Assembly: GCA_947623845.1 (NCBI GenBank)
Contig: CANQHM010000002.1
Span: forward strand, 1 to 52,893
Source of the DNA: an uncultured Bacilli bacterium
GTDB lineage: Bacteria; Bacillota_I; Bacilli_A; RF39; UBA660
Direction of reading: 5' to 3'
Length of the DNA: 52,893 nucleotides
Under the pieces are notes generated by a model. That model did not search any database and was not told where the DNA came from. It was given only the letters and a program-made list of their open reading frames with translations. The translations under genes were made by a program, and so were the position numbers. Below, in pieces: positions 44,901 to 52,847 of this stretch. Numbering within the stretch: the stretch's first letter is position 1; each line of letters begins with the position of its first letter.

Positions 44901-45087
44901 AATTATTATTGTTATTATTAAAAGACCAACCGGCTCCAATAATAATTACTAATAAAATAAATAGAACAATCCAAATAGCTGCTCCTAAACCATAACCTTG
45001 ATTATATCCATAACTTTGAGTAGGACAACATCCCGCATTACCATAACCATAACCGCCATAGTAACCATTATTTCCATAGTAATACAT
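44899..45087 (-). CDS. YjcZ-like small Gly/Tyr-rich membrane peptide
   Basis: 62 residues. The first 33 are Gly-, Tyr- and Asn-rich (YYYGNNGYYGGYGYG) with two adjacent Cys. Residues 35-54 form a hydrophobic helix, GAAIWIVLFILLVIIIGAGW, then an Asn run. YjcZ/SpoVM-like small proteins of Bacillus have the same G/Y-rich start and single helix, and several are found in spores, but the family is wide. Strong AGGAGG ribosome site. Confidence 0.75.
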   Translation of the reverse strand: MYYYGNNGYYGGYGYGNAGCCPTQSYGYNQGYGLGAAIWIVLFILLVIIIGAGWSFNNNNNN

Positions 45088-45219
45088 ATTAATAACCTCC
45101 TTTATGTATCTAATATATTTTACTCAAAATCGTTACTTTTGACATTATTTTATATTAAAAAAAGTATTTCTCCTTTTTCTCTTTTTAAATCTATGATAAG
45201 ATTAAAGTAGGTGAAAATA

Positions 45220-46392
45220 GTGAAAAAGAAGAGAACTAAAAATTTAATTGCTAACATGGATCTATGGTTACTATTAATGACAATTGTCTTAGCTGTCTTT
45301 GGTTTAATTATGGTTTATACGGCTTCCTCTTTTTTAACTATTGCGCAACAAGGGGTGCCTTCTAATTACTATTTTATTAAACAAGCAATTTTTACAGGGG
45401 TTAGTTTATTTTTAAGTTTTGTTTTTGTCATTCGTATTAAAACGGATAATTATAAGTATCTTGCGCCGATTGCTGTTCTTCTATCGATTGCTTCTTTAGT
45501 AGGTTTATTTCTTTATGGTTTTATTAGTAATGGAGCGAAGAGTTGGTATGATTTAGGACCTGTAAGTTTTCAACCGAGTGAAATAGCGAAAGCCGTTTTA
45601 ATTGTGTATTTGGGGGTTGTTTATAATCGATTAATTTTAAAAAAAGATCGTAATCCTTATCACTATTTATATCCGTTAATTGTGGGGATTATTATGTTTG
45701 TTTTAGTTTTAATGCAACCCGATGCTGGTAGTGCTTTAATTATTGCGGGGATTACGGCTTTAATCTTCTTTGCCGTACCGATACCTAAATATACGAAGAA
45801 TAAGTGTTATAAAATTATTGCCATGGGTTTGTTAGTTGGGGTAATTGGGCTCATGCTTTTTGGTAAAAGTATCTTTTCATCCCGTCAGTTAAACAGGTTA
45901 AATTTTCAAAGTCCTTGTAGTAGATATCGGGAAAGTAGTGGTTACCAAGTATGTAATGGGTTTATTGCTATTAAAAATGGGGGTATCTTTGGGGTCGGTT
46001 TAGGTAATTCCACCCAAAAATATCTATATTTACCAGAAGCCCATACCGATTTTATCTACCCAATTATTGTAGAAGAATTAGGTTTAATAGGGGGTATATT
46101 AGTAATTATTGCGTATGTTATTATGCTATATCGTATTTTGGTTATTGCAAGACGGTCAAAAAATACTCGAAATGCCTTGATTGCGTATGGCGTCTTTGCT
46201 TTCATCTTACTGCACGTTATCATAAACTTAGTTGGTATTCTTGCTCTAGCGCCTTTAACGGGGGTTCCGCTTCCACTTCTAAGTTATGGAGGATCATTTG
46301 ATTTAAGTGTAATTATTATGTTATTTGTCGTGCAAAGAATTGCCATTGAAAATAATGAGTATGAAAATCACAAACGCGTAGAACATATTTAA
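45220..46392 (+). CDS. FtsW/RodA/SpoVE-family peptidoglycan glycosyltransferase
   Basis: 390 residues from a GTG at 45220; the GTG at 45211 is part of the AGTAGGTGA ribosome site. Ten membrane helices. Conserved family parts: FGLIMVYTASS, GAKSWYDLGPVSFQPSEIAKAVLIVY, MQPDAGSALII, GGIFGVGLGNSTQKYLYLPEAHTDFI and PLLSYGGS. It polymerises lipid II with a partner penicillin-binding protein. The C-terminal YGGSFDLS differs from the common YGGSSL. FtsW and RodA cannot be separated safely from sequence alone; the N-terminal part favours FtsW. Implies a cell wall, unlike true Mollicutes. Confidence 0.88.
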   Translation: MKKKRTKNLIANMDLWLLLMTIVLAVFGLIMVYTASSFLTIAQQGVPSNYYFIKQAIFTGVSLFLSFVFVIRIKTDNYKYLAPIAVLLSIASLVGLFLYGFISNGAKSWYDLGPVSFQPSEIAKAVLIVYLGVVYNRLILKKDRNPYHYLYPLIVGIIMFVLVLMQPDAGSALIIAGITALIFFAVPIPKYTKNKCYKIIAMGLLVGVIGLMLFGKSIFSSRQLNRLNFQSPCSRYRESSGYQVCNGFIAIKNGGIFGVGLGNSTQKYLYLPEAHTDFIYPIIVEELGLIGGILVIIAYVIMLYRILVIARRSKNTRNALIAYGVFAFILLHVIINLVGILALAPLTGVPLPLLSYGGSFDLSVIIMLFVVQRIAIENNEYENHKRVEHI

Positions 46393-46448
46393 TTTATTCG
46401 TTGCTATTTAGATTTTATTTCTTTATAATATTAGTAGGAGTGGTTATT

Positions 46449-47726
46449 ATGAGTATTGTAACATTATTACCTGCTGATGTTTATACCGTTATTAATAAGG
46501 GCTTATTAACGGAAATTGATAAAAATAATGTTATAACTCTTTATGAACCTATTATCGGTTCTTTAGCCGTAAGTTTATATTTTACTTTATGGCGCGATTT
46601 AGATAAATTAGAAATCTTAAGTAAAGATTATCACCATCATCATTTAATGACCATTATGAAAACGGATTTAAATAGCATAAAAAAAGCTAGGGAAGCATTA
46701 GAAGCTGTAGGGCTTTTAAAAACTTATTATAAAGCGGGGGAGATAGGGAGTTATATTTATGAGTTATATTCCCCCCTAAGTGCAATAGAGTTTTTTAATC
46801 ACCCAATTTTTAATATCATTTTATATAATAATATCGGTAAAGCCGAGTATGAAAGTTTAAAATTAGAATATGAAAGTGTTAAATTTGATTTAACAGATTA
46901 TGAAGATATTTCCAAAAATATTGCCGAAGTTTATGAAAGTAGTGATACGATTCCTGAGTTCGACGTCCGGGATAAAGAAAAAAATTCCCCATCTTCTTTA
47001 GATAAAGTGGATTTTGATACCATTATTAATGCCTTGCCAAAAGGTATAATAAATGAGAAAGCCTTAAAGAAACAAGTAAGAGATTTAATTAATAATTTAG
47101 CATTTGTTTATGGTTTTGATGAAATGCAACTTACCGATTTACTAAGAAATGTCGTTAATGAGAATGGGTTTATTGACAAGAAAGCTTTACGAATTGAAGC
47201 CCGTAAATACTATCAATACGCTCATGATGGACGACTTCCCACTTTAATTTATCGGACCCAACCAGAATACTTAAAAACTCCAGTTGGGGAATCTAATCGG
47301 GCGAAGATTATCTATGTTTTTGAAAATACTACCCCATATGATTTCTTAAGAAGAAAACAAAAGGGGAGTACCCCTAATAAAAGAGATTTAAAATTAGTTG
47401 AAGGCTTACTTATGGATACTAAATTAAATCCTGCCGTCGTAAATGTCTTAATAGATTATGTTTTAAAAATTAATAATAATAAGTTAAATGAAAACTTTAT
47501 TAATGCCATTGCGAGTCAGTGGAAAAGAGCAGGAGTAGAAACGGCTCCTGAAGCCATGGCCCTTGCGGAAAAAGAACAAAAGAAATATGCGAAACGTATT
47601 GCTGTTAAATCAAATGTCAAACATCCAGATGAAAAACCGGTATGGTTTAATAAAGAATATGAAAAAGAAGAAATGAGTAAAGAAGAATTACAAGAAATAG
47701 AAGATATGTTTAAAGAATTTAGGTGA
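46449..47726 (+). CDS. dnaB: replication initiation/helicase-loading protein DnaB (Firmicute type)
   Basis: 425 residues from the ATG at 46449 with AGGAG nearby (an upstream ATG at 46401 lacks one). The N-terminus LLPADVYTVINKGLLTEIDKNNVITLYEPIIGSLAVSLYFTLW and the DnaD/DnaB2 domain with RDLKLVEGLLMDTKLNPAVVNVLIDYVLKINNNKLNENFINAIASQWKRAGV match B. subtilis DnaB. It is the membrane-linked partner of DnaI in helicase loading at oriC and restart sites. Its stop overlaps the ribosome site of dnaI. Confidence 0.88.
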   Translation: MSIVTLLPADVYTVINKGLLTEIDKNNVITLYEPIIGSLAVSLYFTLWRDLDKLEILSKDYHHHHLMTIMKTDLNSIKKAREALEAVGLLKTYYKAGEIGSYIYELYSPLSAIEFFNHPIFNIILYNNIGKAEYESLKLEYESVKFDLTDYEDISKNIAEVYESSDTIPEFDVRDKEKNSPSSLDKVDFDTIINALPKGIINEKALKKQVRDLINNLAFVYGFDEMQLTDLLRNVVNENGFIDKKALRIEARKYYQYAHDGRLPTLIYRTQPEYLKTPVGESNRAKIIYVFENTTPYDFLRRKQKGSTPNKRDLKLVEGLLMDTKLNPAVVNVLIDYVLKINNNKLNENFINAIASQWKRAGVETAPEAMALAEKEQKKYAKRIAVKSNVKHPDEKPVWFNKEYEKEEMSKEELQEIEDMFKEFR

Positions 47727-47731
47727 TAAAA

Positions 47732-48604
47732 ATGGAAAAAGTAAATATGGAAATTGATAATAAATCTTTAGAAACTTCCTTTAAAGAAGCTTTAAAAGAT
47801 CCCCAATTTAAGAAAATAGCGAGTACTTTAGGGGTACCACCGCAAATCGCGATGAAATACACAAGTTTACTCGAAGATGCAGCCTTAGAGCAAAAAAACT
47901 GTGCCACTTGTAAAGGGTTAAATTTCTGTAAAAACGCGATGCCTGGTTGTTTTATGACTCCATCATTTGACAGGACTTGTATCTCTCTTGCTTATCAAGA
48001 ATGTCACTATAAACAAGAAAAAGAAAAAAATCTTAAAACGGCTTCTAAGGAACTCGAAAAAGCTTCTTTTAAAGACTTAGATGTTACGGATAAAAAACGC
48101 AAAGAAGTGCTTACATGGGTTAAAAAATTTTATGATGATTTTGATACACTTAATTCCCAAAAAGGTTTATATTTACATGGTCCTTTTGGGTGTGGAAAAA
48201 CTTATATCATCGCCGCTTTATTTAATGAACTTAAGAAAAAAGGGGCAAGATGCAAAATTGTGTACTTTCCAAGTTTACTTCGTAATTTAAAAAGTGATTT
48301 TGATAGCTTTGGCGATGAAATGGCTTATCTTTTAGATGTTGATTTACTCCTTATTGATGATATCGGGGCGGAGAAAGTTACGGAATGGAGTAGAGATGAA
48401 GTTTTAGCATCCATCTTACAAGAGAGGATGGAAAACTATAAACCAACTTTCTTTACTTCTAACTTAAATTTAGAAGAACTAGAAAGACATTTTAAAACTA
48501 GTAATAATTATAGTGATGAAGAAATTAAAATTAAAAGAATTCTAGAACGCATTAAATATATGACAATAGATATGGAACTTCTAAGTGAAAATAAAAGAAA
48601 ATAA
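47732..48604 (+). CDS. dnaI: primosomal helicase loader DnaI
   Basis: 290 residues from the ATG at 47732. The N-terminal zinc-binding region has four Cys spaced as in DnaI (NCATCKGLNFCKNAMPGC). The AAA+ domain has LHGPFGCGKTYIIAAL (Walker A), LLLIDDIGAEKVTEWSRDEV (Walker B) and the TSNLNLEELERHF sensor region. It loads the replicative helicase with DnaB. Terminator follows. Confidence 0.94.
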   Translation: MEKVNMEIDNKSLETSFKEALKDPQFKKIASTLGVPPQIAMKYTSLLEDAALEQKNCATCKGLNFCKNAMPGCFMTPSFDRTCISLAYQECHYKQEKEKNLKTASKELEKASFKDLDVTDKKRKEVLTWVKKFYDDFDTLNSQKGLYLHGPFGCGKTYIIAALFNELKKKGARCKIVYFPSLLRNLKSDFDSFGDEMAYLLDVDLLLIDDIGAEKVTEWSRDEVLASILQERMENYKPTFFTSNLNLEELERHFKTSNNYSDEEIKIKRILERIKYMTIDMELLSENKRK

Positions 48605-48629
48605 AAATTATCAATTGATAATTTTTATT
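48602..48629 (+). terminator. terminator of dnaB-dnaI
   Basis: AAAAATTATCAATTGATAATTTTT is a palindrome around TCAATTGA, followed by ATTTTATT. Confidence 0.7.
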
Positions 48630-48660
48630 TTATATGATATTATACAAATAGGTGATGCGA

Positions 48661-49008
48661 ATGACAGTTAAAGAAATTATAAATTTATTGCATAAATCTG
48701 TTAATGATAAAACGTATGACCTAGTTCCAACTATGAAAAATAGAAGATCACGGCAAAAGTATGGGTTAACTATTTATGAAATAGAAGACTTTTTAAAATC
48801 CATTACTGAGTATGATTTAGAAAGTGGACCAATAATAGATAGAGATAAACCCAATGAAGAATTATTTGTATTTATGAAAGAAATAGATAAAAATGTTTTA
48901 TTCTATGTTAAGGTAAAAAAAGATAGTACAGCTAATTATGATAGAATAAAAATTATTTCATGTCATGAAGCAGAATATGGGAGGAAAAATTATGAAAAAA
49001 ATAAATAA
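48661..49008 (+). CDS. probable toxin of a Panacea/MqsR-like toxin-antitoxin pair
   Basis: 115 residues from the ATG at 48661 (GTG at 48652 is in the ribosome site). VKEIINLLHKS, then DLVPTMKNRRSRQKYGLTIYEIEDFLKSIT and a beta core (ELFVFMKEIDKNVLFYVKVKK) ending in ISCHEAEYG. The compact alpha-beta layout and the final beta strand followed by a S-x-H segment recall MqsR/RelE-fold mRNA interferases. Its partner, a DUF4065 protein with helix-turn-helix, overlaps by 17 bases. Specific family not certain. Confidence 0.7.
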   Translation: MTVKEIINLLHKSVNDKTYDLVPTMKNRRSRQKYGLTIYEIEDFLKSITEYDLESGPIIDRDKPNEELFVFMKEIDKNVLFYVKVKKDSTANYDRIKIISCHEAEYGRKNYEKNK

Positions 49009-49942
49009 TTTAAAAAGTAGAAAAGCAGTTGTAAGTGTTAAAGGTATGGAAATAGAATATGAAGAATACTATGTAGTCGATGATAATGGCGAAGAAATTT
49101 TTAATAGAGATGTTGAAATAGAAAATGATCGAAGATTATATGATATTTACAAAAAAAAGAATAATTTACTTACTAATGAAGAAATAAAACAAATAAGAAA
49201 AAAATATGGATTGACCCAAAAAGAATATGCTAAAGTAATTGGAGTAGGAGAAATTACTATTCATAGATTTGAAAAAGGAGCAATTCAAACTGAAGCAGTT
49301 GATTCAATCATGAAATTATCTAACAATCCTGATAATATGGCACTTTTACTTCTGCAAAATCATCAAAAAATAGGAGAATCATTATCTAAAACTTTATTAA
49401 AAAGAATTAATGAGTTACAAACATTAAAGAGACATGCTTTAGTTGACATTAATAAGTTTAATAAAAATCTCTTAGAATTTGAAGAAGAATCTGCTCTTGA
49501 TATTGCCGAAAATATAATTAATATATATAATGCTAAAGTCGATGAACTAGTCAAAAATTATGATATTGTACCAGAACATATTACTAATTTAAAATTACAA
49601 AAATTACTTTATTTTGTTCAAGCATTATGCTTAATGATATTTGATAAAAAAGCTTTCCCAGAAAAAATTATAGCATGGTCTTATGGTCCCGTGGTAAAAG
49701 AAGTGTATGATCGATATAAACACAACCATAATGGTGAAATAAACAGTGAAAGAAAAATTAAATCTATTTCATCTGGATTATATGAAATCATTAAAGAAGT
49801 AATTAATTCTTATGGCTCTATAGAAGCTAGTAGTTTAATCAATTTTACTCACGAAGAAGAACCATGGTTAAAAACGGAAATGAATAAAGAAATAAATTCT
49901 GATTTAATAAAAAATTATTTTAATAAAGTATATAGTAGTTAG
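48992..49942 (+). CDS. Panacea-domain (DUF4065) antitoxin with N-terminal helix-turn-helix
   Basis: 316 residues from the ATG at 48992 with GGGAGG. Residues 55-105 are a helix-turn-helix (IKQIRKKYGLTQKEYAKVIGVGEITIHRFEKG), as in MqsA/Xre. Residues 195-316 are the SocA/Panacea domain: NLKLQKLLYFVQALCLMIFDK and FPEKIIAWSYGPVVKEVYDRYK are its two signature blocks. Panacea antitoxins neutralise many unrelated toxins. The zinc CxxC motifs of MqsA are absent. Toxin first, antitoxin second, with overlap, is an accepted order for such systems. Confidence 0.85.
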   Translation: MKKINNLKSRKAVVSVKGMEIEYEEYYVVDDNGEEIFNRDVEIENDRRLYDIYKKKNNLLTNEEIKQIRKKYGLTQKEYAKVIGVGEITIHRFEKGAIQTEAVDSIMKLSNNPDNMALLLLQNHQKIGESLSKTLLKRINELQTLKRHALVDINKFNKNLLEFEEESALDIAENIINIYNAKVDELVKNYDIVPEHITNLKLQKLLYFVQALCLMIFDKKAFPEKIIAWSYGPVVKEVYDRYKHNHNGEINSERKIKSISSGLYEIIKEVINSYGSIEASSLINFTHEEEPWLKTEMNKEINSDLIKNYFNKVYSS

Positions 49943-49957
49943 TTTTTAGAAAAAATC

Positions 49958-49986
49958 TTGACAGTTATTAATTAAAGTAATAAAAT
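49958..49986 (+). promoter_or_regulatory. promoter of the threonine T-box unit
   Basis: TTGACA (49958-49963), 17 bases, TAAAAT (49981-49986). Confidence 0.82.
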
Positions 49987-49992
49987 TTAATT

Positions 49993-50200
49993 AGAAACGT
50001 TAATCAAAGACGAGATTATTTAATAATTCTAGATAGAGAGCTTATGGTTGGTGGAAATAAGTTAGAACTTAGATAATTACTACTTTGCTAGTTAGGAATA
50101 GGAAATGATTCCTCGGGTAAAACCGTTATATATAATTAAGTAAAATAAAGGATGGTACCGCATTAATTGCTCCTTAGGCATGATGCGGTTTTTTTATTTT
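49993..50200 (+). promoter_or_regulatory. T-box riboswitch, threonine type
   Basis: Landmarks in order: AGATAGAGAG, GGTTGGTGGAAAT, a specifier region AATTACTACTTTGC with the Thr codon ACT (50079-50081), a stem III with CTCGGG, and the T-box AAGGATGGTACCGC. The bulge TGGT pairs with ACCA (discriminator A73). The terminator pairs ACCGCAT (50157-50163) with ATGCGGT (50183-50189), then T7. The antiterminator would use the T-box bases instead. It controls thrS by uncharged tRNA-Thr. Confidence 0.93.
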
Positions 50201-50218
50201 AAGGAAAGAAGGATTTTT

Positions 50219-51970
50219 ATGAAAAATATTAAAGAAGATGAAAGTTTAAGTGTCCTAAATCATAGTTGTGCCCACTTACTTGCGCAAGCCGTAAAACACT
50301 TATATCCTGAAGCTAAGTTTTGGGTAGGGCCTGTAATTGCCGAAGGTTTTTACTATGATATGGATTTAGGAAGTAAGAAACTTACGGAAGAAGATTTACC
50401 GGCTATTGAAAAAGAAATGAAAAAAATAAGTAAAGATGGTAAAAGAATAGTAAGAAAAGAACTATCTCGCAAAGAAGCTTTAGAGATGTTTAAAGATGAC
50501 CCCTATAAAATTGATTTAATCAATAATATGAAAGATGATACTGTAATTAGTGCTTATACCCAAGGAGATTTTACTGATCTTTGTCGTGGACCACATGTTG
50601 AAACCGTAAAAGAATGCAAATATTTTAAATTATTAAAAGTATCTGGAGCTTACTATAAGGGTGATGCTAAAAACCAAATGTTACAAAGAGTTTATGGGGT
50701 ATGCTTTAAAACAGAAGAAGAATTAAATGCTTACTTACAAGAATTAGAAGAAGCTAAAGAAAGAGATCATAGAAGAATTGGAAAAAATTTAGGTATTTTC
50801 ATGACTCATGATTTAGTAGGTAAAGGTATGCCTTTATGGCTTCCTAATGGAGCATTAGTAAGAAAAGAACTAGAAAACTATATTTATCGTAAAGAACAAG
50901 CCCTAGGTTATAAACATGTTTATACCCCATGTGTTGGTACGGTCGATTTATATAAAACTTCCGGACATTGGGATCACTATAAAGAAAATATGTTCCCATC
51001 TATGAAAGTTGACGATGAAGAGTTTGTGCTTCGACCAATGAATTGTCCACATCATATGTTGGTTTATGCAAATGAACTACATTCTTACAGAGATTTACCA
51101 ATTCGTATTGGGGAATTTGCTACCGACTTTAGATATGAAGCAAGTGGGGCGGTTAAAGGCCTAGAACGCGTAAGATGTATGTGTCAAAATGATGCTCACC
51201 TTTTTGTAAGACCTGATCAAATAGGAGAAGAATTTAAAAAAGTTGTCGAATTAATTTTAGATGTTTATAAAGATTTTGGTCTTAAAAATTATAAATTTAG
51301 ATTATCTTTAAGAGACCCAGAAGATAAAGAAAAATACTTCGATGATGATGAAATGTGGAACAATGCTGAAAACAAATTAAGAGAAGTATTAACGGAATTT
51401 GGGATTCCTTTCTATGAAGCCATTGGGGAAGCCGCTTTCTACGGACCTAAACTAGATGTCGAAGTAAAACCGGCGGTAGGACCAGAAGTAACTTTATCTA
51501 CTTGTCAATTAGATTTCTTATTACCAAGAAGATTTGAATTATCTTATATAGATAATGAAGGCAATAAACAAATACCAGTTGTTATTCATAGAGCCATATT
51601 TGGAACATTCGATAGATTCACGGCCTTTTTACTTGAAGAAACTAAAGGAGTTCTTCCTACTTGGTTAAGTCCTATTCAAGTTAACATTATTCCCGTAAAT
51701 AATACTTATCATTTAGAATATGCAAGAAGTGTTGTAGACGCTTTAAAAGAAGCAGGTTTAAGAGTTAATCTTGATGAAAGAGAAGAAAAACTTGGCTATA
51801 AAATGCGGGAGAGCCAAACTAATAAAATACCATATACTTTAGTTTTAGGAGATAAAGAAAAAGAAAGTGATAGTGTAAACTATCGTAAGTATGGTAGTGA
51901 AGAACAAGTAAGTATTAGTTTAAAAGAATTTATTAAAACTATAAAAGAAGAGATTACCAATCATCGATAA
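50219..51970 (+). CDS. thrS: threonyl-tRNA synthetase without TGS domain
   Basis: 583 residues from the ATG at 50219 (GGAAAGAAGGA upstream). It opens directly with the N2 editing domain: HSCAHLLAQAVKHLYP (HxxxH) and VGPVIAEGFYYDMDL, so the roughly 60-residue TGS domain of usual ThrRS is missing. The editing Cys/His are in DLCRGPHVE. The catalytic core has VLRPMNCPHHM, RIGEFATDFRYEASGAVKGL and LDFLLPRRFELSYIDNEG, and the anticodon-binding domain ends the protein (IPYTLVLGDKEKESDSV). It should still charge tRNA-Thr and clear Ser-tRNA-Thr. Confidence 0.95.
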   Translation: MKNIKEDESLSVLNHSCAHLLAQAVKHLYPEAKFWVGPVIAEGFYYDMDLGSKKLTEEDLPAIEKEMKKISKDGKRIVRKELSRKEALEMFKDDPYKIDLINNMKDDTVISAYTQGDFTDLCRGPHVETVKECKYFKLLKVSGAYYKGDAKNQMLQRVYGVCFKTEEELNAYLQELEEAKERDHRRIGKNLGIFMTHDLVGKGMPLWLPNGALVRKELENYIYRKEQALGYKHVYTPCVGTVDLYKTSGHWDHYKENMFPSMKVDDEEFVLRPMNCPHHMLVYANELHSYRDLPIRIGEFATDFRYEASGAVKGLERVRCMCQNDAHLFVRPDQIGEEFKKVVELILDVYKDFGLKNYKFRLSLRDPEDKEKYFDDDEMWNNAENKLREVLTEFGIPFYEAIGEAAFYGPKLDVEVKPAVGPEVTLSTCQLDFLLPRRFELSYIDNEGNKQIPVVIHRAIFGTFDRFTAFLLEETKGVLPTWLSPIQVNIIPVNNTYHLEYARSVVDALKEAGLRVNLDEREEKLGYKMRESQTNKIPYTLVLGDKEKESDSVNYRKYGSEEQVSISLKEFIKTIKEEITNHR

Positions 51971-51980
51971 TCTCTTTTTA
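51948..51980 (+). terminator. thrS terminator
   Basis: AAGAGATTA (51948-51956) pairs with TAATCTCTT (51968-51976), then T run. The thrS stop lies in the loop. Confidence 0.85.
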
Positions 51981-51984
51981 ATTA

Positions 51985-52485
51985 TTATTTTTTCTTTTCT
52001 TCAATATAATCTAAAATCTTTTTTTGATTTTTTAAAATCTTTTCTAGATCATCATGTAATGATTCTAAGATTAATTCACTTTTTAAATCTGTGCGATAAT
52101 CATTTTTATTTCTAATGGTATCTTTCTTAGCTTGTCTATTTTGACTCATCATAATTATTGGAGCTTGTAAGGATGCTAAACAAGAAAGTAATAAGTTAAG
52201 TAAAATAAATGGATAAGGGTCCGCCGCATTAGCTAGTAAGAATCCGTTTACGATGATCCATATAATTAAAAATATACAAAAACCAATAATAAAAGCCCAA
52301 CTACCAGCGATTTCACTAAATTTATCAGCAACTTTCTCCCCAAAAGTTAAGTTTTTATCTGTTTCTTTATCAACATCAATAGATATTGGTTCATTAATTA
52401 GTAAATCAAGTATCTCTTCTTCATCTTTTTCTTCTAAATTTTGATTAAGTAACATTTTAACAATGTCTTTTTTCTTCTTTTCCAT
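51985..52485 (-). CDS. DUF1003-family membrane protein
   Basis: 166 residues from the ATG at 52485 with AGGAGGA. A charged N-terminal part (residues 1-45) is followed by FGEKVADKFSEIAGSWAFIIGFCIFLIIWIIVNGFLL and YPFILLNLLLSCLASLQAPIIMMSQNRQAKKD, the two-helix core of DUF1003. The C-terminal half is a coiled coil with KILKNQKKILDYIEEKKK. Function of the family is unknown. Convergent with thrS. Confidence 0.88.
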   Translation of the reverse strand: MEKKKKDIVKMLLNQNLEEKDEEEILDLLINEPISIDVDKETDKNLTFGEKVADKFSEIAGSWAFIIGFCIFLIIWIIVNGFLLANAADPYPFILLNLLLSCLASLQAPIIMMSQNRQAKKDTIRNKNDYRTDLKSELILESLHDDLEKILKNQKKILDYIEEKKK

Positions 52486-52674
52486 AAGTATTCCTCCTAA
52501 TATTTCATAGATATTATAACACAATTATATAAAGAAGATAAAATAAGTTTAAAAAACATTTTTTTAATTTTGTCGGGTATTTTATGAAAATTTACCCTAC
52601 ATTATGTTAAAAAAATTACTCTCAAATTACTCCGAAATATGAAAAAAAGAGTAAAATTTAATAAAATTTAAATT

Positions 52675-52697
52675 AAAAAAGCCCGTATATTCGGACT
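52675..52697 (-). terminator. terminator downstream of tRNA-Met
   Basis: On the minus strand AGTCCG-loop-CGGGCT is followed by TTTTTT (complement of 52675-52680). Confidence 0.75.
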
Positions 52698-52710
52698 TTC
52701 GTATTCTAAT

Positions 52711-52787
52711 TGGTAGCGACGGGGAGATTCGAACTCTCGACCTGCCGGGTATGAACCGGATGCTCTAGCCAACTGAGCTACATCGCC
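52711..52787 (-). tRNA. tRNA-Met (CAT), elongator-like
   Basis: 77 bases including encoded CCA. On the minus strand: acceptor GGCGATG paired with CGTCGCT (one G-T at each of two positions), D-arm GCTC/GAGC, anticodon loop TTCATAC, variable AGGTC and T-loop TTCGAAT. The anticodon is CAT. Pair 1-72 is G-U rather than the initiator mismatch, and the body resembles B. subtilis elongator tRNA-Met. tRNA-Ile2 (lysidine-modified CAT) cannot be fully excluded. Two expected pairs, 27-43 (U-C) and 50-64 (A-C), do not match. Confidence 0.92.
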
Positions 52788-52818
52788 ATCTAAATCGCTT
52801 TTCTTTTGCGACAAACTC

Positions 52819-52847
52819 ATTATAACAAAAGTATAAATAAAAAGCAA
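52819..52847 (-). promoter_or_regulatory. promoter of tRNA-Met
   Basis: On the minus strand TTGCTT (complement of 52842-52847), 17 bases, TATAAT (complement of 52819-52824), about 32 bases upstream of the tRNA. Confidence 0.75.

Noticed and set aside
45211..45219. GTG at 45211 as start of the FtsW/RodA gene, and similar GTGs at 41691, 42738, 47723 and 48652
   Set aside because: Each GTG is itself part of the AGGTGA-type ribosome site; the next start codon downstream has correct spacing.
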